Part shown: positions 1 through 6,747 of the stretch, in pieces | Numbering within the stretch: the stretch's first letter is position 1 | Layout: each line of letters starts with the position of its first letter | Origin: DSPP01 sp964607165 | GTDB taxonomy: Bacteria > Zixibacteria > MSB-5A5 > DSPP01 | Direction: 5' to 3' | NCBI GenBank assembly: GCA_964607165.1 | Contig: CAZSIT010000033.1 | Coordinates: forward strand, 1-25,059 | Length of the DNA: 25,059 nucleotides | Translations under genes and position numbers: made by a program | The notes under the pieces: generated by a model | Databases searched by the model: none | Told to the model about the DNA's origin: nothing | The model's input: the letters and a program-made list of their open reading frames with translations, nothing else

Positions 1-806
1 GCCAGTTCAAAAGACTCTTTAGGGCAATTTTCCATCCCGCCAACTACTACTTGGTACATGTGGACAAGAGGTCAGGCGTTGGATTACAGACGGAGATACA
101 AGATTTCTTGTCAAGCTTTGCCAACGCATCCTTGCTGAAAAGCCAAAGCACTCTTTGGGGGGGATACAGCCTGGTAGATGCTGAATTGCGAGGCATCGAG
201 GAGTTATTGAAGATCGGCTCGGAATGGGAATTCTTCATAAACCTTAGCGCACAGGATTTCCCCCTAAAGTCGCAGACGCACATCCAAGACTTTCTTAGCC
301 GCAATAGAGGAAACGATTTCATCCGGGTGGCTAACCAGAGCGAGTTCCGTCCTGATACACTATCTCGAATCGAGAACTACTTTATCGAGTTTGCCAACAG
401 GATACTACGCATTCCTATCAAGCGACTGTATCTTCGAGGCGTGACTCCTCACATCGGAAATCAGTGGATGATCTTGAGCAGGAAGTTCTGTGAATTTGTA
501 TCCTACAGTCCTGAGGTCGAAAGGTTCAAGAGATTCTATCGGCACACCTTCATATCTGATGAAGGATTCTTTCAGACGGTAATAATGAACACTAGCTACA
601 AGGGAATTATCGTGAACGACGATAAAAGGACAATTGACTGGGTGCCGATGGGAACAATAAAGTTGCGTCCGAGAGACTTCACATCCAAAGACGCCGGATT
701 CTTACTATCAAGTCAAGGCTTGTTTGCCCGCAAATTCGACGAAACCGTTGATGCAGGAATCTTGAGTATATTGGAGTCGAACCTATTTGCAGCCAATTTT
801 ACTTAA
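1..806 (+). CDS. GT14 core-2/I-branching-type glycosyltransferase, 5' end outside the window
   Basis: Member of the Branch family (GT14), which in animals contains core-2/I N-acetylglucosaminyltransferases and xylosyltransferases; bacterial members are thought to work on cell-surface glycans. The reading frame is open from base 3, so the gene starts upstream. The first visible residues read FKRLFRAIFHPANYYLVHVD, the usual N-terminal part of the family just after the first strand. Further on are the family signatures INLSAQDFPL (near base 240), GNQWMILSRKFCEFV (near 455) and SDEGFFQTVIMN (near 560), the last holding the acidic residue expected to act as catalytic base. A TTG at base 51 could be read as a start but would cut into the conserved fold, so I treat it as internal. 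The gene ends at TAA 804-806. The acceptor and donor sugars cannot be told from sequence. Family assignment is firm; function is inferred. Confidence 0.85.
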   Translation, partial: QFKRLFRAIFHPANYYLVHVDKRSGVGLQTEIQDFLSSFANASLLKSQSTLWGGYSLVDAELRGIEELLKIGSEWEFFINLSAQDFPLKSQTHIQDFLSRNRGNDFIRVANQSEFRPDTLSRIENYFIEFANRILRIPIKRLYLRGVTPHIGNQWMILSRKFCEFVSYSPEVERFKRFYRHTFISDEGFFQTVIMNTSYKGIIVNDDKRTIDWVPMGTIKLRPRDFTSKDAGFLLSSQGLFARKFDETVDAGILSILESNLFAANFT

Positions 807-808
807 TC

Positions 809-1054
809 ACGGAGAGCGGGCTAACACGCGGCTGGAGCCGACCGCCGGAGCGTACGGATTTAGAGACTTTGGTGCATCCTTCACGTGAAATTCCTCTATG
901 GGAAACCACTTGTGCTACAGTGCAAGCAAAAAACCGGACACATCCCCGGCTGCAGCCGCCGATGACGGTGGTCGATATGGCCTATTTCGTTGCCGAGCAC
1001 GACGACCTGCATTTGACCATCATTACCGAATTGTCCAAGATTATTGCAAAATAG
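809..1054 (+). pseudogene. possible DinB/YfiT-type gene remnant (C-terminal fragment)
   Basis: An open stretch right after the glycosyltransferase encodes, near its end, MTVVDMAYFVAEHDDLHLTI, which resembles the last helix of DinB-type four-helix proteins (an AEHDxxHL motif with metal-ligand His). The preceding residues (RGWSRPPERTDLETLV, then HPSREIPLWE) also recall pieces of this family, but the usual middle of the protein is missing, no ribosome site is visible, and the total length is only about 80 codons instead of 150 or more. The most economical reading is a decayed gene left after an internal deletion. It could also be a chance open frame, so confidence is low. Confidence 0.33.
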
Positions 1055-1077
1055 GGGTTCAAAATATTGAACCCCTA
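1052..1077. repeat. perfect inverted repeat, 11-bp stem
   Basis: TAGGGGTTCAA (1052-1062), a 4-base AATA loop, then TTGAACCCCTA (1067-1077). It has no T-run on either side, so it is not a typical intrinsic terminator. It sits at the stop codon of the DinB-like remnant and looks like a short dispersed palindromic element; only one copy is present in this window. Confidence 0.6.
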
Positions 1078-1272
1078 CCGGTCAGATTCGCACGTTGATT
1101 CATGAATAAAAAGAATCTCCCTTTCCGGCTTTTTACGTTAGCCTTATTTATGGCTTCCATACCACTTGAACTGTAATCACACCAATACAGATTTTTTTCA
1201 AAAAAAGTTTTTCTCGATCCATAGGCATCGATAATACAAAAAAACCTTTGTAAAGATAATTTTTGTCAGGGT
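1078..1272. other. intergenic stretch, no gene seen
   Basis: Between the hairpin and the typA terminator the sequence is A+T-rich with several short A and T runs (1190-1210 and 1238-1256). I see no open frame with a ribosome site, no RNA gene and no convincing promoter. Confidence 0.5.
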
Positions 1273-1307
1273 TAAAAAAGGCAGCCGGGCCGGTTAAGCT
1301 CCGGCTG
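1273..1307 (-). terminator. intrinsic terminator of typA
   Basis: Read on the minus strand: CAGCCGG (1307-1301), a 12-base loop that contains the typA stop codon, CCGGCTG (1288-1282), then a run of six T (1279-1274). The stem begins inside the last codons of the gene. Confidence 0.7.
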
Positions 1308-3126
1308 GGGAAGCCTTCTTGACGCGGCGGCGGTCGTTGGAGTCCAAAATCCGCTTGCGAATTCGAATCGATTTCGGCGTCACTTCCACCTGTTCGTCCG
1401 GGCCGATGTATTCCAGCGCCAGTTCCAGAGTCATTTTCAAAGGGGGCGTGAGCATTATCGCCTCGTCCGCCGCCTTGCTGCGCATATTGGTCAGCTTTTT
1501 TTCGCGGCAGACGTTGATCTCGATATCCTCGTCCCGCGCGTTCTGCCCCACCACCATCCCGGCATAGACCGGCACGACGGGACCGATGAATAAAGCTCCC
1601 CGCTCCTGCGCCATATCAAGGGCGTAGGACGTGCTCGTGCCGGACTCATAGGAGATGAGCGAACCGTGCACGTTTATCCGCACCAACTCCGGCTGGTACG
1701 GCTCGTACTTGTTGAAAACGTGGTTGGTAACCGCCGTGCCGCGCGTTTTGGTCATCAGGGCGGACTTGAGCCCGATTACGCCGCGGGTCGGCATATCGTA
1801 TTCCAGATGCTGTTCGCCCGACGGAGTGCCTTCGATGGAGAGCAGCATCCCCTTGCGTGCGCCGCATTCCGCAATCACTGGCCCCTGATACTCGGACGGG
1901 ACGTCAATGGCCACCAACTCGTACGGTTCCAGCGTTCGGCCGTTCTCCTCGTGCAAAATCACCATCGGCTGGGAGACCAGAAGCTCGAATCCCTCCCGCC
2001 GCATCTGCTCGATTAAAATCGCCAGATGCAGTTCCCCCCGGCCGGAGACCAGAAACGAATCGGGAGAGTCAGTTTCTTCCACGCGCAAGGCGACGTTGGT
2101 TTCCAGCTCCCTGGTAAGCCGCTCCCGAATCTGGCGCGAGGTTACCAGGTTCCCCTCCTTGCCGCTGAAAGGAGAGGCGTTAACGCTGAAGGTCATCTGC
2201 ACCGTCGGCTGGTCCACTTCCACCGGCGGAATCTGTTTGGGATTTTCGAAGTCCGCTATGGTTTCTCCGATGGCGATTTCCGCCAGCCCGGCGACGGAGA
2301 CGATTTCCCCCGCTTCCGCCAGTTCGACCGGTTCCTGTTTCAAACCTTTGTAGATTAAAATTTCGCTCACAAGGCCGGGGATGATTTTTCCATCGGTTTT
2401 GATCTGGGCCACTTTTTGTCCCGATGAAATTTTGCCGGAGGTGATTTTGCCGATGCCCATTTTCCCCTTGTAGCTGTCGTAGGCCAAAGATAGAACCAGA
2501 ATTTGCAAGGGCTCCTTGATGTTCACCTTTGGCGCGGGAATCCTTTGCAGGATGGTTTCGAACAAGGGCTTCAAATCAATTCCCGGCTTTTTCAAATCGA
2601 GCGTCGCCGTTCCGGCGGTGGCGGAGGTGAAGACAATCGGGAAATCGAGAATATCGTGCTCGGCGCCCAGGTGGACGAAGAGGTCGAAGGTTTTGTTGAC
2701 TGCGTTGTGGGCTTCGGCATCCTGCCGGTCGATTTTGTTTATCACCACCACCGCTTTCAATCCCAGTTCCAGCGCCTTGCGCAGGACGAATTTGGTCTGG
2801 GGCATCGGCCCCTCTTTGGCGTCCACCAAAAGCAAAACGCCGTCCGCCATCCGCAGGGTGCGCTCCACCTCCCCGCCGAAATCGGCATGGCCGGGGGTAT
2901 CGACGATGTTGATTTTGACGCCTTCGTAGAGCACGCTGGCGTTTTTGGCGCGGATGGTGATGCCCCGCTCCCGCTCCAAATCCATCGAGTCCAGAATCTG
3001 CTCCCCCATTTGGTCTAAGTTTCGGGCCGCATGGGTTTGTTTGAGCATCGCATCCACCAGCGTGGTTTTGCCGTGGTCCACGTGGGCGATGATGGCGATA
3101 TTGCGTATGTTTTTGCGTCGTTCCAT
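1294..3126 (-). CDS. typA: translational GTPase TypA/BipA
   Basis: 610 residues, the usual length of TypA/BipA, a ribosome-bound GTPase related to EF-G and LepA that helps 50S subunit assembly and stress or low-temperature growth. The N-terminal G domain has G1 AHVDHGKTT, G2 RGITI, G3 DTPGHADF, G4 NKID and G5 TSA. The EF-Tu-like beta barrel, the EF-G-like domains III and V (SGRGELHLAIL; RGVIGLKSALMTKTRG) and the BipA-specific C-terminal domain (TSTSYALDMAQERGALFIGP; MRSKAADEAI) follow in order. The ATG at 3126 is preceded by AGGGA. A promoter lies about 70 bases upstream and a terminator overlaps the stop, so the gene is probably a single transcription unit. Identification is near certain. 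Confidence 0.97.
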   Translation of the reverse strand: MERRKNIRNIAIIAHVDHGKTTLVDAMLKQTHAARNLDQMGEQILDSMDLERERGITIRAKNASVLYEGVKINIVDTPGHADFGGEVERTLRMADGVLLLVDAKEGPMPQTKFVLRKALELGLKAVVVINKIDRQDAEAHNAVNKTFDLFVHLGAEHDILDFPIVFTSATAGTATLDLKKPGIDLKPLFETILQRIPAPKVNIKEPLQILVLSLAYDSYKGKMGIGKITSGKISSGQKVAQIKTDGKIIPGLVSEILIYKGLKQEPVELAEAGEIVSVAGLAEIAIGETIADFENPKQIPPVEVDQPTVQMTFSVNASPFSGKEGNLVTSRQIRERLTRELETNVALRVEETDSPDSFLVSGRGELHLAILIEQMRREGFELLVSQPMVILHEENGRTLEPYELVAIDVPSEYQGPVIAECGARKGMLLSIEGTPSGEQHLEYDMPTRGVIGLKSALMTKTRGTAVTNHVFNKYEPYQPELVRINVHGSLISYESGTSTSYALDMAQERGALFIGPVVPVYAGMVVGQNARDEDIEINVCREKKLTNMRSKAADEAIMLTPPLKMTLELALEYIGPDEQVEVTPKSIRIRKRILDSNDRRRVKKASPAGA

Positions 3127-3196
3127 TTTTTCCCTATAAAAAACACGCCCTTTTCACTCAAATGCTTCGGAGAGAGCACGGGCGCGAAGTGAAGTG

Positions 3197-3224
3197 AATA
3201 TAACTAATTTTTGGGGTTAGGCAA
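3197..3224 (-). promoter_or_regulatory. sigma70-type promoter for typA
   Basis: Minus strand: -35 TTGCCT (3224-3219), 16-base spacer, -10 TATATT (3202-3197). The -10 sits in a GTTATATTC context that recurs near other starts in the window. It would give a leader of about 60 bases. Confidence 0.5.
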
Positions 3225-3289
3225 TGAAAAAGGCAGAAAGAATTTCGGCGATGAATACTTCTTGCCGTCCGGCTAACGGGTCGGCTAAT

Positions 3290-3982
3290 TTACTTCTTCC
3301 ACCTTTCCCTCTGCGCCAATCTCCAAACGATAAGAGTCGCCAGTCCCCATAGAAGCCCGGCAAAGAACCAAACCCTTCCATTAGAGGAGAGTGGGAGATG
3401 GAGACCGGAAAGCAAAATGAACCCAAAGGTAAGTGACAGCCACCACACAAAAACTACGATCATCCACCACGGGACATCTTCCCTCCATTTTTCCTGTCTC
3501 CACCATGTCCAGACAGATTGGCCTAAACTTGCAGGCAAGTCCGCGACAAGCACAAAGAGAACCGTCAAGTAGCAAAAAAGGAATAACCCCGCTAAGGCCT
3601 CTTTCAGAACAGTGGGCAAAGCCTTTCGCCACAAGTCTGAGGCGAAAAGAGCTACTGTCGCGATTGCCATCAATGCTAGTCCCCAAAGCGCCCACTTTTG
3701 GGCATACTTGAACACCCTCTGAGTGGTTTTTCGGGTTTTTTCCGCTTGTTCGGCGTTTTGGTAGGGGAATAAAAAAACCGAAAAGCCGAGCGTCGCCCCC
3801 AAAGCAACCGAGAAAAACCAGGTCCAGGCGCCCCAGAACGGAAAGAAATGTGGGTCATGGACGGCAAGGGAATCCGCCCGCTCTACCGCAAACCATATCC
3901 CCGACAACACGAAAATGGAAAAGGCCGTCCCTGCCAAGGCCGACAGACCGATCCATATTAAGTACTCTGCTACCCGTTTCAC
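3290..3982 (-). CDS. Trp-rich integral membrane protein of unknown function
   Basis: 230 residues. I do not recognise the family. Hydrophobic stretches give about six membrane segments (near residues 8-30, 50-72, 95-113, 126-148, 172-192 and 203-220). About 20 residues are Trp (near 9%), many at membrane borders, including three WW pairs. The C-terminus is basic (RLAQRERWKK). The only start that keeps the first membrane helix in frame is GTG at 3982, but the best ribosome site, GGAGGTGA at 4012-4005, lies 22 bases upstream of it. That site is better placed for GTG 3993 or GTG 4002, which are out of frame because of a run of eight A. One more A would join them. The gene could therefore have a sequencing or natural homopolymer error at its start. 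Confidence 0.75.
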   Translation of the reverse strand: MKRVAEYLIWIGLSALAGTAFSIFVLSGIWFAVERADSLAVHDPHFFPFWGAWTWFFSVALGATLGFSVFLFPYQNAEQAEKTRKTTQRVFKYAQKWALWGLALMAIATVALFASDLWRKALPTVLKEALAGLFLFCYLTVLFVLVADLPASLGQSVWTWWRQEKWREDVPWWMIVVFVWWLSLTFGFILLSGLHLPLSSNGRVWFFAGLLWGLATLIVWRLAQRERWKK

Positions 3983-4059
3983 TTTTTTTTCACTTTTTCC
4001 ACGGTCACCTCCGGTGCAACCACCAAAGGAGACCGATAAGAGCCGCCAAGCCGCGCTTA

Positions 4060-4890
4060 TTAAAGCAAAACCTTATCCAAATATCTCATTAGCAACCCAA
4101 CTTGATAAACAAGAAATTCGTTTTCATTCGCATCAATATCTCCATCCTTGTGCTTGCTGTTTTCATTAAAATATTGGTCAAGGTTAGAAAAAGTTTGAAA
4201 AATAATATTCCTTACAAAAGAATCTCTTTTTTCAGCTTTTAAACGTACTGTTAACTCCTGGATATTGGCTGTAAATCCCTTTTGATTGCTCAATTTAAAA
4301 CGCAAAAACTCTTCCAGCGACCTTCTTAGGCTTTCTGCTGATTTTATGGAATCGACAGGAGTAAGTTTTTCAAAAGATCTTAAGGCATCGGCGAAATGCC
4401 TGCCGCTTCCCTCATTAAGAAAACTCAGAACCTCATTTACCAATTTTGTGTCGAGCCGATCTTCCCCGCGAGGATACAATATGACTTCTCCATTTTTAGA
4501 AGTAACCGATAGTTTAATCTTTGAGAGTGAGACAGCTTCAACAAAACGGTGATAATAATTTTCCTTGGTATCCTCACTTTGGAAGGGGAGATGGAAAATC
4601 GCTTGAAGCAGGTAATAAAGTTTTCTTTCGTCAGTTTCTCTTTTTATAGAATCAATAATATTGGTACTCCATCTGATTTCATCATAAGTTCCGGAGGTGT
4701 TCCATTTCTCTTTAATCCCTAAAATCTGACAAAATGTGCTTATACCTGCTTCAGTTATGGAATCGTCAACGCCAGAAAAAATATTCAGGATTCTTGCTTT
4801 GAATTTACTTAATTCTTCTTCATAGGAGGAAGCCTCAATGATTCCCCATCTTTTATTGAATGCTTCCATTTTGTTCGCAATGTTATCCAT
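4060..4890 (-). CDS. uncharacterised protein with AbiJ/HEPN-like C-terminus
   Basis: 276 residues, soluble, mostly helical. Not recognised with certainty. The C-terminal third (LRRSLEEFLRFKL near 185-200, later DQYFNENSKHKDGD and NENEFLVYQVGLLMRYL) resembles the end of abortive-infection proteins of the AbiJ type and related HEPN RNases, where a conserved KHxDG stretch precedes the last helix. In a HEPN domain the catalytic motif is R-x4-6-H; here the matching segment reads N-E-N-S-K-H, so the Arg position would be Asn, and activity is doubtful. The gene is clearly richer in A+T than its neighbours, which suggests recent acquisition. No strong ribosome site precedes ATG 4890; ATG at codon 8 is an alternative. 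A role in phage defence is an inference only. Confidence 0.7.
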   Translation of the reverse strand: MDNIANKMEAFNKRWGIIEASSYEEELSKFKARILNIFSGVDDSITEAGISTFCQILGIKEKWNTSGTYDEIRWSTNIIDSIKRETDERKLYYLLQAIFHLPFQSEDTKENYYHRFVEAVSLSKIKLSVTSKNGEVILYPRGEDRLDTKLVNEVLSFLNEGSGRHFADALRSFEKLTPVDSIKSAESLRRSLEEFLRFKLSNQKGFTANIQELTVRLKAEKRDSFVRNIIFQTFSNLDQYFNENSKHKDGDIDANENEFLVYQVGLLMRYLDKVLL

Positions 4891-4914
4891 TTTTACACCG
4901 AGTGTAATAAACTA

Positions 4915-4948
4915 CAGGGCTTTGCCGGGGTCAACCGGCAACGCCCTG
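4915..4948 (-). terminator. terminator-like hairpin after the tail-fibre remnant
   Basis: CAGGGC-T-TTGCCGG, 6-base loop, CCGGCAA-C-GCCCTG: a 13-bp stem with one mismatch. On the minus strand it lies just downstream of the S74-like remnant and is followed by TAGTTTATT, a weak T-rich tail. It also sits upstream of the AbiJ-like gene and would insulate it from read-through. Confidence 0.5.
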
Positions 4949-4965
4949 TGGGTTAAAGTGATACT

Positions 4966-5172
4966 TTAACGAACCGTAAAGCCGGAGCTTGATTTTCCGT
5001 TCAACAACCTGGAGACCAGCTTTTGCAGTCCGTCCAGTTGGGCTTTGACGGCGGAGAGTTCACCCTTCTGGCTCTAGATTGCTTTCTCTTGTTCTTTCAT
5101 CGCCTCCACCAGTACCGGCGCCAAGCAGCCGTAATCCGCGGCCGACTGTTCAGGTGTCCAACCAACCCGGGC
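4966..5172 (-). pseudogene. remnant of a tail-fibre/S74-type C-terminal region with in-frame stop
   Basis: The minus-strand frame from 5172 to the stop at 4968-4966 reads GWTPEQSAADYGCLAPVLVE, then AMKEQEKAI, a TAG stop (5076-5074), then a heptad-like stretch (ELSAVKAQLDGLQKLVSRLL) and GFTVR. This pattern, an ADYGxLAP/LVEAxKEQ segment followed by a coiled coil, is typical of the C-terminal end of proteins with an intramolecular chaperone (peptidase S74) used in phage tail fibres and large secreted proteins. A second in-frame stop lies directly upstream (5175-5173) and no start is visible, so only the tail of the gene remains. The family link is moderate; that the frame is broken is seen directly. 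Confidence 0.45.
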
Positions 5173-5291
5173 TTAGTAAAATATTTTCTGTATCCAAAAT
5201 AGGTTAAGAAATCTTCTTTTGCCGCCGATACAACCATTGTTCCTACTCGCCGAAAGGCGGAGGATAAAAACCAAAGGGAGGTGAAAAAAAA

Positions 5292-5567
5292 ATGCCACCG
5301 ACTAAATCAAGTACAACGACAACCCAGGGTACCACTTCGAGGGGGATTACTTATTGCAATTGGAACGATATCAGCGAGCCGGGATGCTACGTGGACACCG
5401 AATTTCCGCGTTTCTTCCGGGTCACCAACGATTGCGTGGTTCCCAACGGCAGCCCCTGCATTCACAGCAGCAACTTTGCAGTTGCCAAGATTTCCAGCGA
5501 TGCGATGCTGCCCAAAGTCCGCATCCAGCACCTCTGTGCGGATAACAACCTGCCCGTGCCGGAGTAA
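5292..5567 (+). CDS. small Cys-containing protein, unknown
   Basis: 91 residues, not recognised. It has a strong ribosome site (GGGAGGTG at 5276-5283, 8 bases before the ATG) and an intrinsic terminator shortly after its stop, so it looks like a real single-gene unit. There is no signal peptide or membrane helix. The N-terminus is a Ser/Thr-rich tail (residues 6-16), followed by a compact part with five Cys (22, 32, 48, 56, 82) and several aromatic residues. The spacing does not match a zinc-finger or ferredoxin pattern I know. It lies just after the divergent tail-fibre remnant, so a link to a lost secreted or phage-derived locus is possible but unproven. Confidence 0.65.
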   Translation: MPPTKSSTTTTQGTTSRGITYCNWNDISEPGCYVDTEFPRFFRVTNDCVVPNGSPCIHSSNFAVAKISSDAMLPKVRIQHLCADNNLPVPE

Positions 5568-5587
5568 TCAGCCACACCCATTCGATT

Positions 5588-5627
5588 CAAAAAACCGCCC
5601 CACGACTACGCTCGGGGCGGTTTTTTT
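5588..5627 (+). terminator. bidirectional intrinsic terminator
   Basis: CCGCCCC (5595-5601), 12-base loop, GGGGCGG (5614-5620), then seven T (5621-5627). A run of A before the stem (from 5589) makes it usable for the minus strand as well, where it would end transcription of the CDGSH gene. Confidence 0.85.
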
Positions 5628-5725
5628 ATCAAGCGATTTTAGCTACTAAGATTCGCTCCCGCTGCCCAAAACAGCTGGCGGGGAAGGTGGCTCTTTTCTG
5701 GTCTTCTCCACGGTTCCGGCTAGGC

Positions 5726-5956
5726 TCAAACCTTCGGTTTCGGCGGCGGCAGTTCAAACGCCACCGGCTCGTGCTGGAAGCCAACCCGATTGTGGCTGCC
5801 GTCACAAAACGGCTTGTTGGCCGAATTGCCGCAGCGGCAGAGCGAAATTACAGTCCGCCCGACTAAACCATAGCTGTTACCCAAAGGGTCGCAGATGATA
5901 AATTCTCCCTCTATTCGTAGAGGGCCGTTTTTATTGGCGGTAACTTTAGCTGGCAT
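5726..5956 (-). CDS. CDGSH iron-sulfur domain protein
   Basis: 76 residues consisting almost wholly of one CDGSH (mitoNEET-like) domain that holds a [2Fe-2S] cluster by three Cys and one His. The motif CRCGNSANKPFCDGSH is intact: ligands Cys40, Cys42, Cys51 and His55. The N-terminal strand segment (GPLRIEGEF) is typical of small bacterial members. There is no membrane anchor, so it should be cytosolic. Start ATG 5956 has AGGAGG seven bases upstream. Such proteins are linked to redox sensing or cluster transfer; the partner is unknown. A hairpin-bearing repeat lies directly upstream (5971-6010), between this gene and the GIY-YIG gene. Confidence 0.93.
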   Translation of the reverse strand: MPAKVTANKNGPLRIEGEFIICDPLGNSYGLVGRTVISLCRCGNSANKPFCDGSHNRVGFQHEPVAFELPPPKPKV

Positions 5957-5970
5957 TGAAACCTCCTTTA

Positions 5971-6010
5971 TCCCGAGTGAGTCCCGACAAAGTCGGGACG
6001 AGTCGAGAGA
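5971..6010. repeat. intergenic repeat copy A with inserted hairpin
   Basis: CCCGAGTGA, then the hairpin GTCCCGAC-AAA-GTCGGGAC (5981-5999), then GAGTCGAGAGA. The outer arms match copy C at 6453-6490 and the short copy B at 6308-6327, but the central hairpin has a different sequence. Confidence 0.65.
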
Positions 6011-6011
6011 T

Positions 6012-6290
6012 TTACCCTGATTTTCGTCGTGCGAATCCCTGTATCATTCTTTCTTTATTCAGCCTTCCACTTTTCTTTATTTGTTCTTCCCGTCGCCGGG
6101 CAAAAGATTGATTTAGATGCCTTTCCTGATATAACAAGGTGATTGGCCTTCTTCCCCTCGTGTACTTTGCTCCGCTACCGGTATTATGCTCTTTCAGTCT
6201 TTCCTCAACATTGTTGGTGATCCCGGTATAGAAGGATCCATCCGAACAACGGAGAATATATACGAACCAAAAATCTTTTTCATCCGCCAT
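6012..6290 (-). CDS. GIY-YIG domain protein (YhbQ/UPF0213 type)
   Basis: 92 residues. One GIY-YIG nuclease domain: VYILRCSDGSFYTGITNN (the VYI and YTGIT strands), the ERLKEHN helix with the expected Arg, then a GAKYTRGRRPITLLY segment and a basic C-terminus. Proteins of this small type occur in many bacteria; nuclease activity is known for the fold, but the cellular role is unsettled. I chose ATG 6290 because GAGG lies just upstream. A longer frame from 6341 would translate the intergenic repeat at 6308-6327 and is unlikely. Genes like this are often found near repeats in such genomes, and this one lies between repeat copies A and B. Confidence 0.9.
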   Translation of the reverse strand: MADEKDFWFVYILRCSDGSFYTGITNNVEERLKEHNTGSGAKYTRGRRPITLLYQERHLNQSFARRREEQIKKSGRLNKERMIQGFARRKSG

Positions 6291-6307
6291 TTCAATTCCT
6301 CGATTCA

Positions 6308-6327
6308 CCCCGAGCGTAGTCGAGGGG
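6308..6327. repeat. intergenic repeat copy B, short form without hairpin
   Basis: CCCCGAGCGTAGTCGAGGGG: the same CCCGAG...GTCGAG arms as copies A and C, joined directly without the central hairpin. Confidence 0.6.
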
Positions 6328-6373
6328 CTCGCTCCAAACAAGTTCCTCGACTCGTTCCGAAGGACAAGCGCAT

Positions 6374-6409
6374 CGGAACAAGCGGAGAGGCTGGGATTCG
6401 CTTGTTCCG
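6374..6409. repeat. inverted repeat with CTTGTTCCG units
   Basis: CGGAACAAGCG (6374-6384) and CGCTTGTTCCG (6399-6409) form an 11-bp perfect stem. Related units follow (CTTGTTCCGAG at 6411-6421) and precede it (CTCGTTCCGA at 6353-6362). No gene is seen in 6330-6450. Confidence 0.6.
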
Positions 6410-6452
6410 ACTTGTTCCGAGTTTTGTCAAGGAAGCGTAGTTGAGAGATTTA

Positions 6453-6490
6453 TCCCGAGCGAAGTCCGCCTATGGCGGACGAGTCGAGGG
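6453..6490. repeat. intergenic repeat copy C with inserted hairpin, abutting tRNA-Ser remnant
   Basis: CCCGAGCGAA, then the hairpin GTCCGCC-TAT-GGCGGAC (6464-6480), then GAGTCGAGGG. The arms match copies A and B. On the minus strand this element begins exactly where the tRNA-Ser sequence stops. Confidence 0.65.
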
Positions 6491-6564
<74 letters not shown>

Positions 6565-6577
6565 ATAGTCGGAACGT

Positions 6578-6606
6578 ATAATAATTTTTTTGGCCGGTTC
6601 GGGCAA
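6578..6606 (-). promoter_or_regulatory. promoter of the tRNA-Ser remnant
   Basis: Minus strand: -35 TTGCCC (6606-6601), 17-base spacer, -10 TATTAT (6583-6578); the predicted start is about 7 bases before the tRNA 5' end. Confidence 0.5.
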
Positions 6607-6735
6607 ACCGAATTTAAAGCGTATATAACGTAGCGTCAATTTCGCAAAGCAAGCGACTTGACTTTGGCCCTAAATCGGTTTACACTTTCCCCCGTGAATA
6701 AAACGGACGTTGTAGAGGAATATTACAGTCCCCCC

Positions 6736-6743
6736 AAGGAGGG
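6736..6743 (+). promoter_or_regulatory. Shine-Dalgarno site that sets the gdh start
   Basis: AAGGAGGG four bases before ATG 6748. The in-frame upstream codons TTG 6658 and GTG 6694 have no such site. Confidence 0.7.
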
Positions 6744-6747
6744 CAAA

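Noticed and set aside
815..850. Text like the left half of an integron attC site (GGCTAAC followed by CGGCTGGAGCCGAC)
   Set aside because: The only matching GTTAGCC is near 1136, too far away, with no paired inner arms between; no integrase or cassette array is seen.
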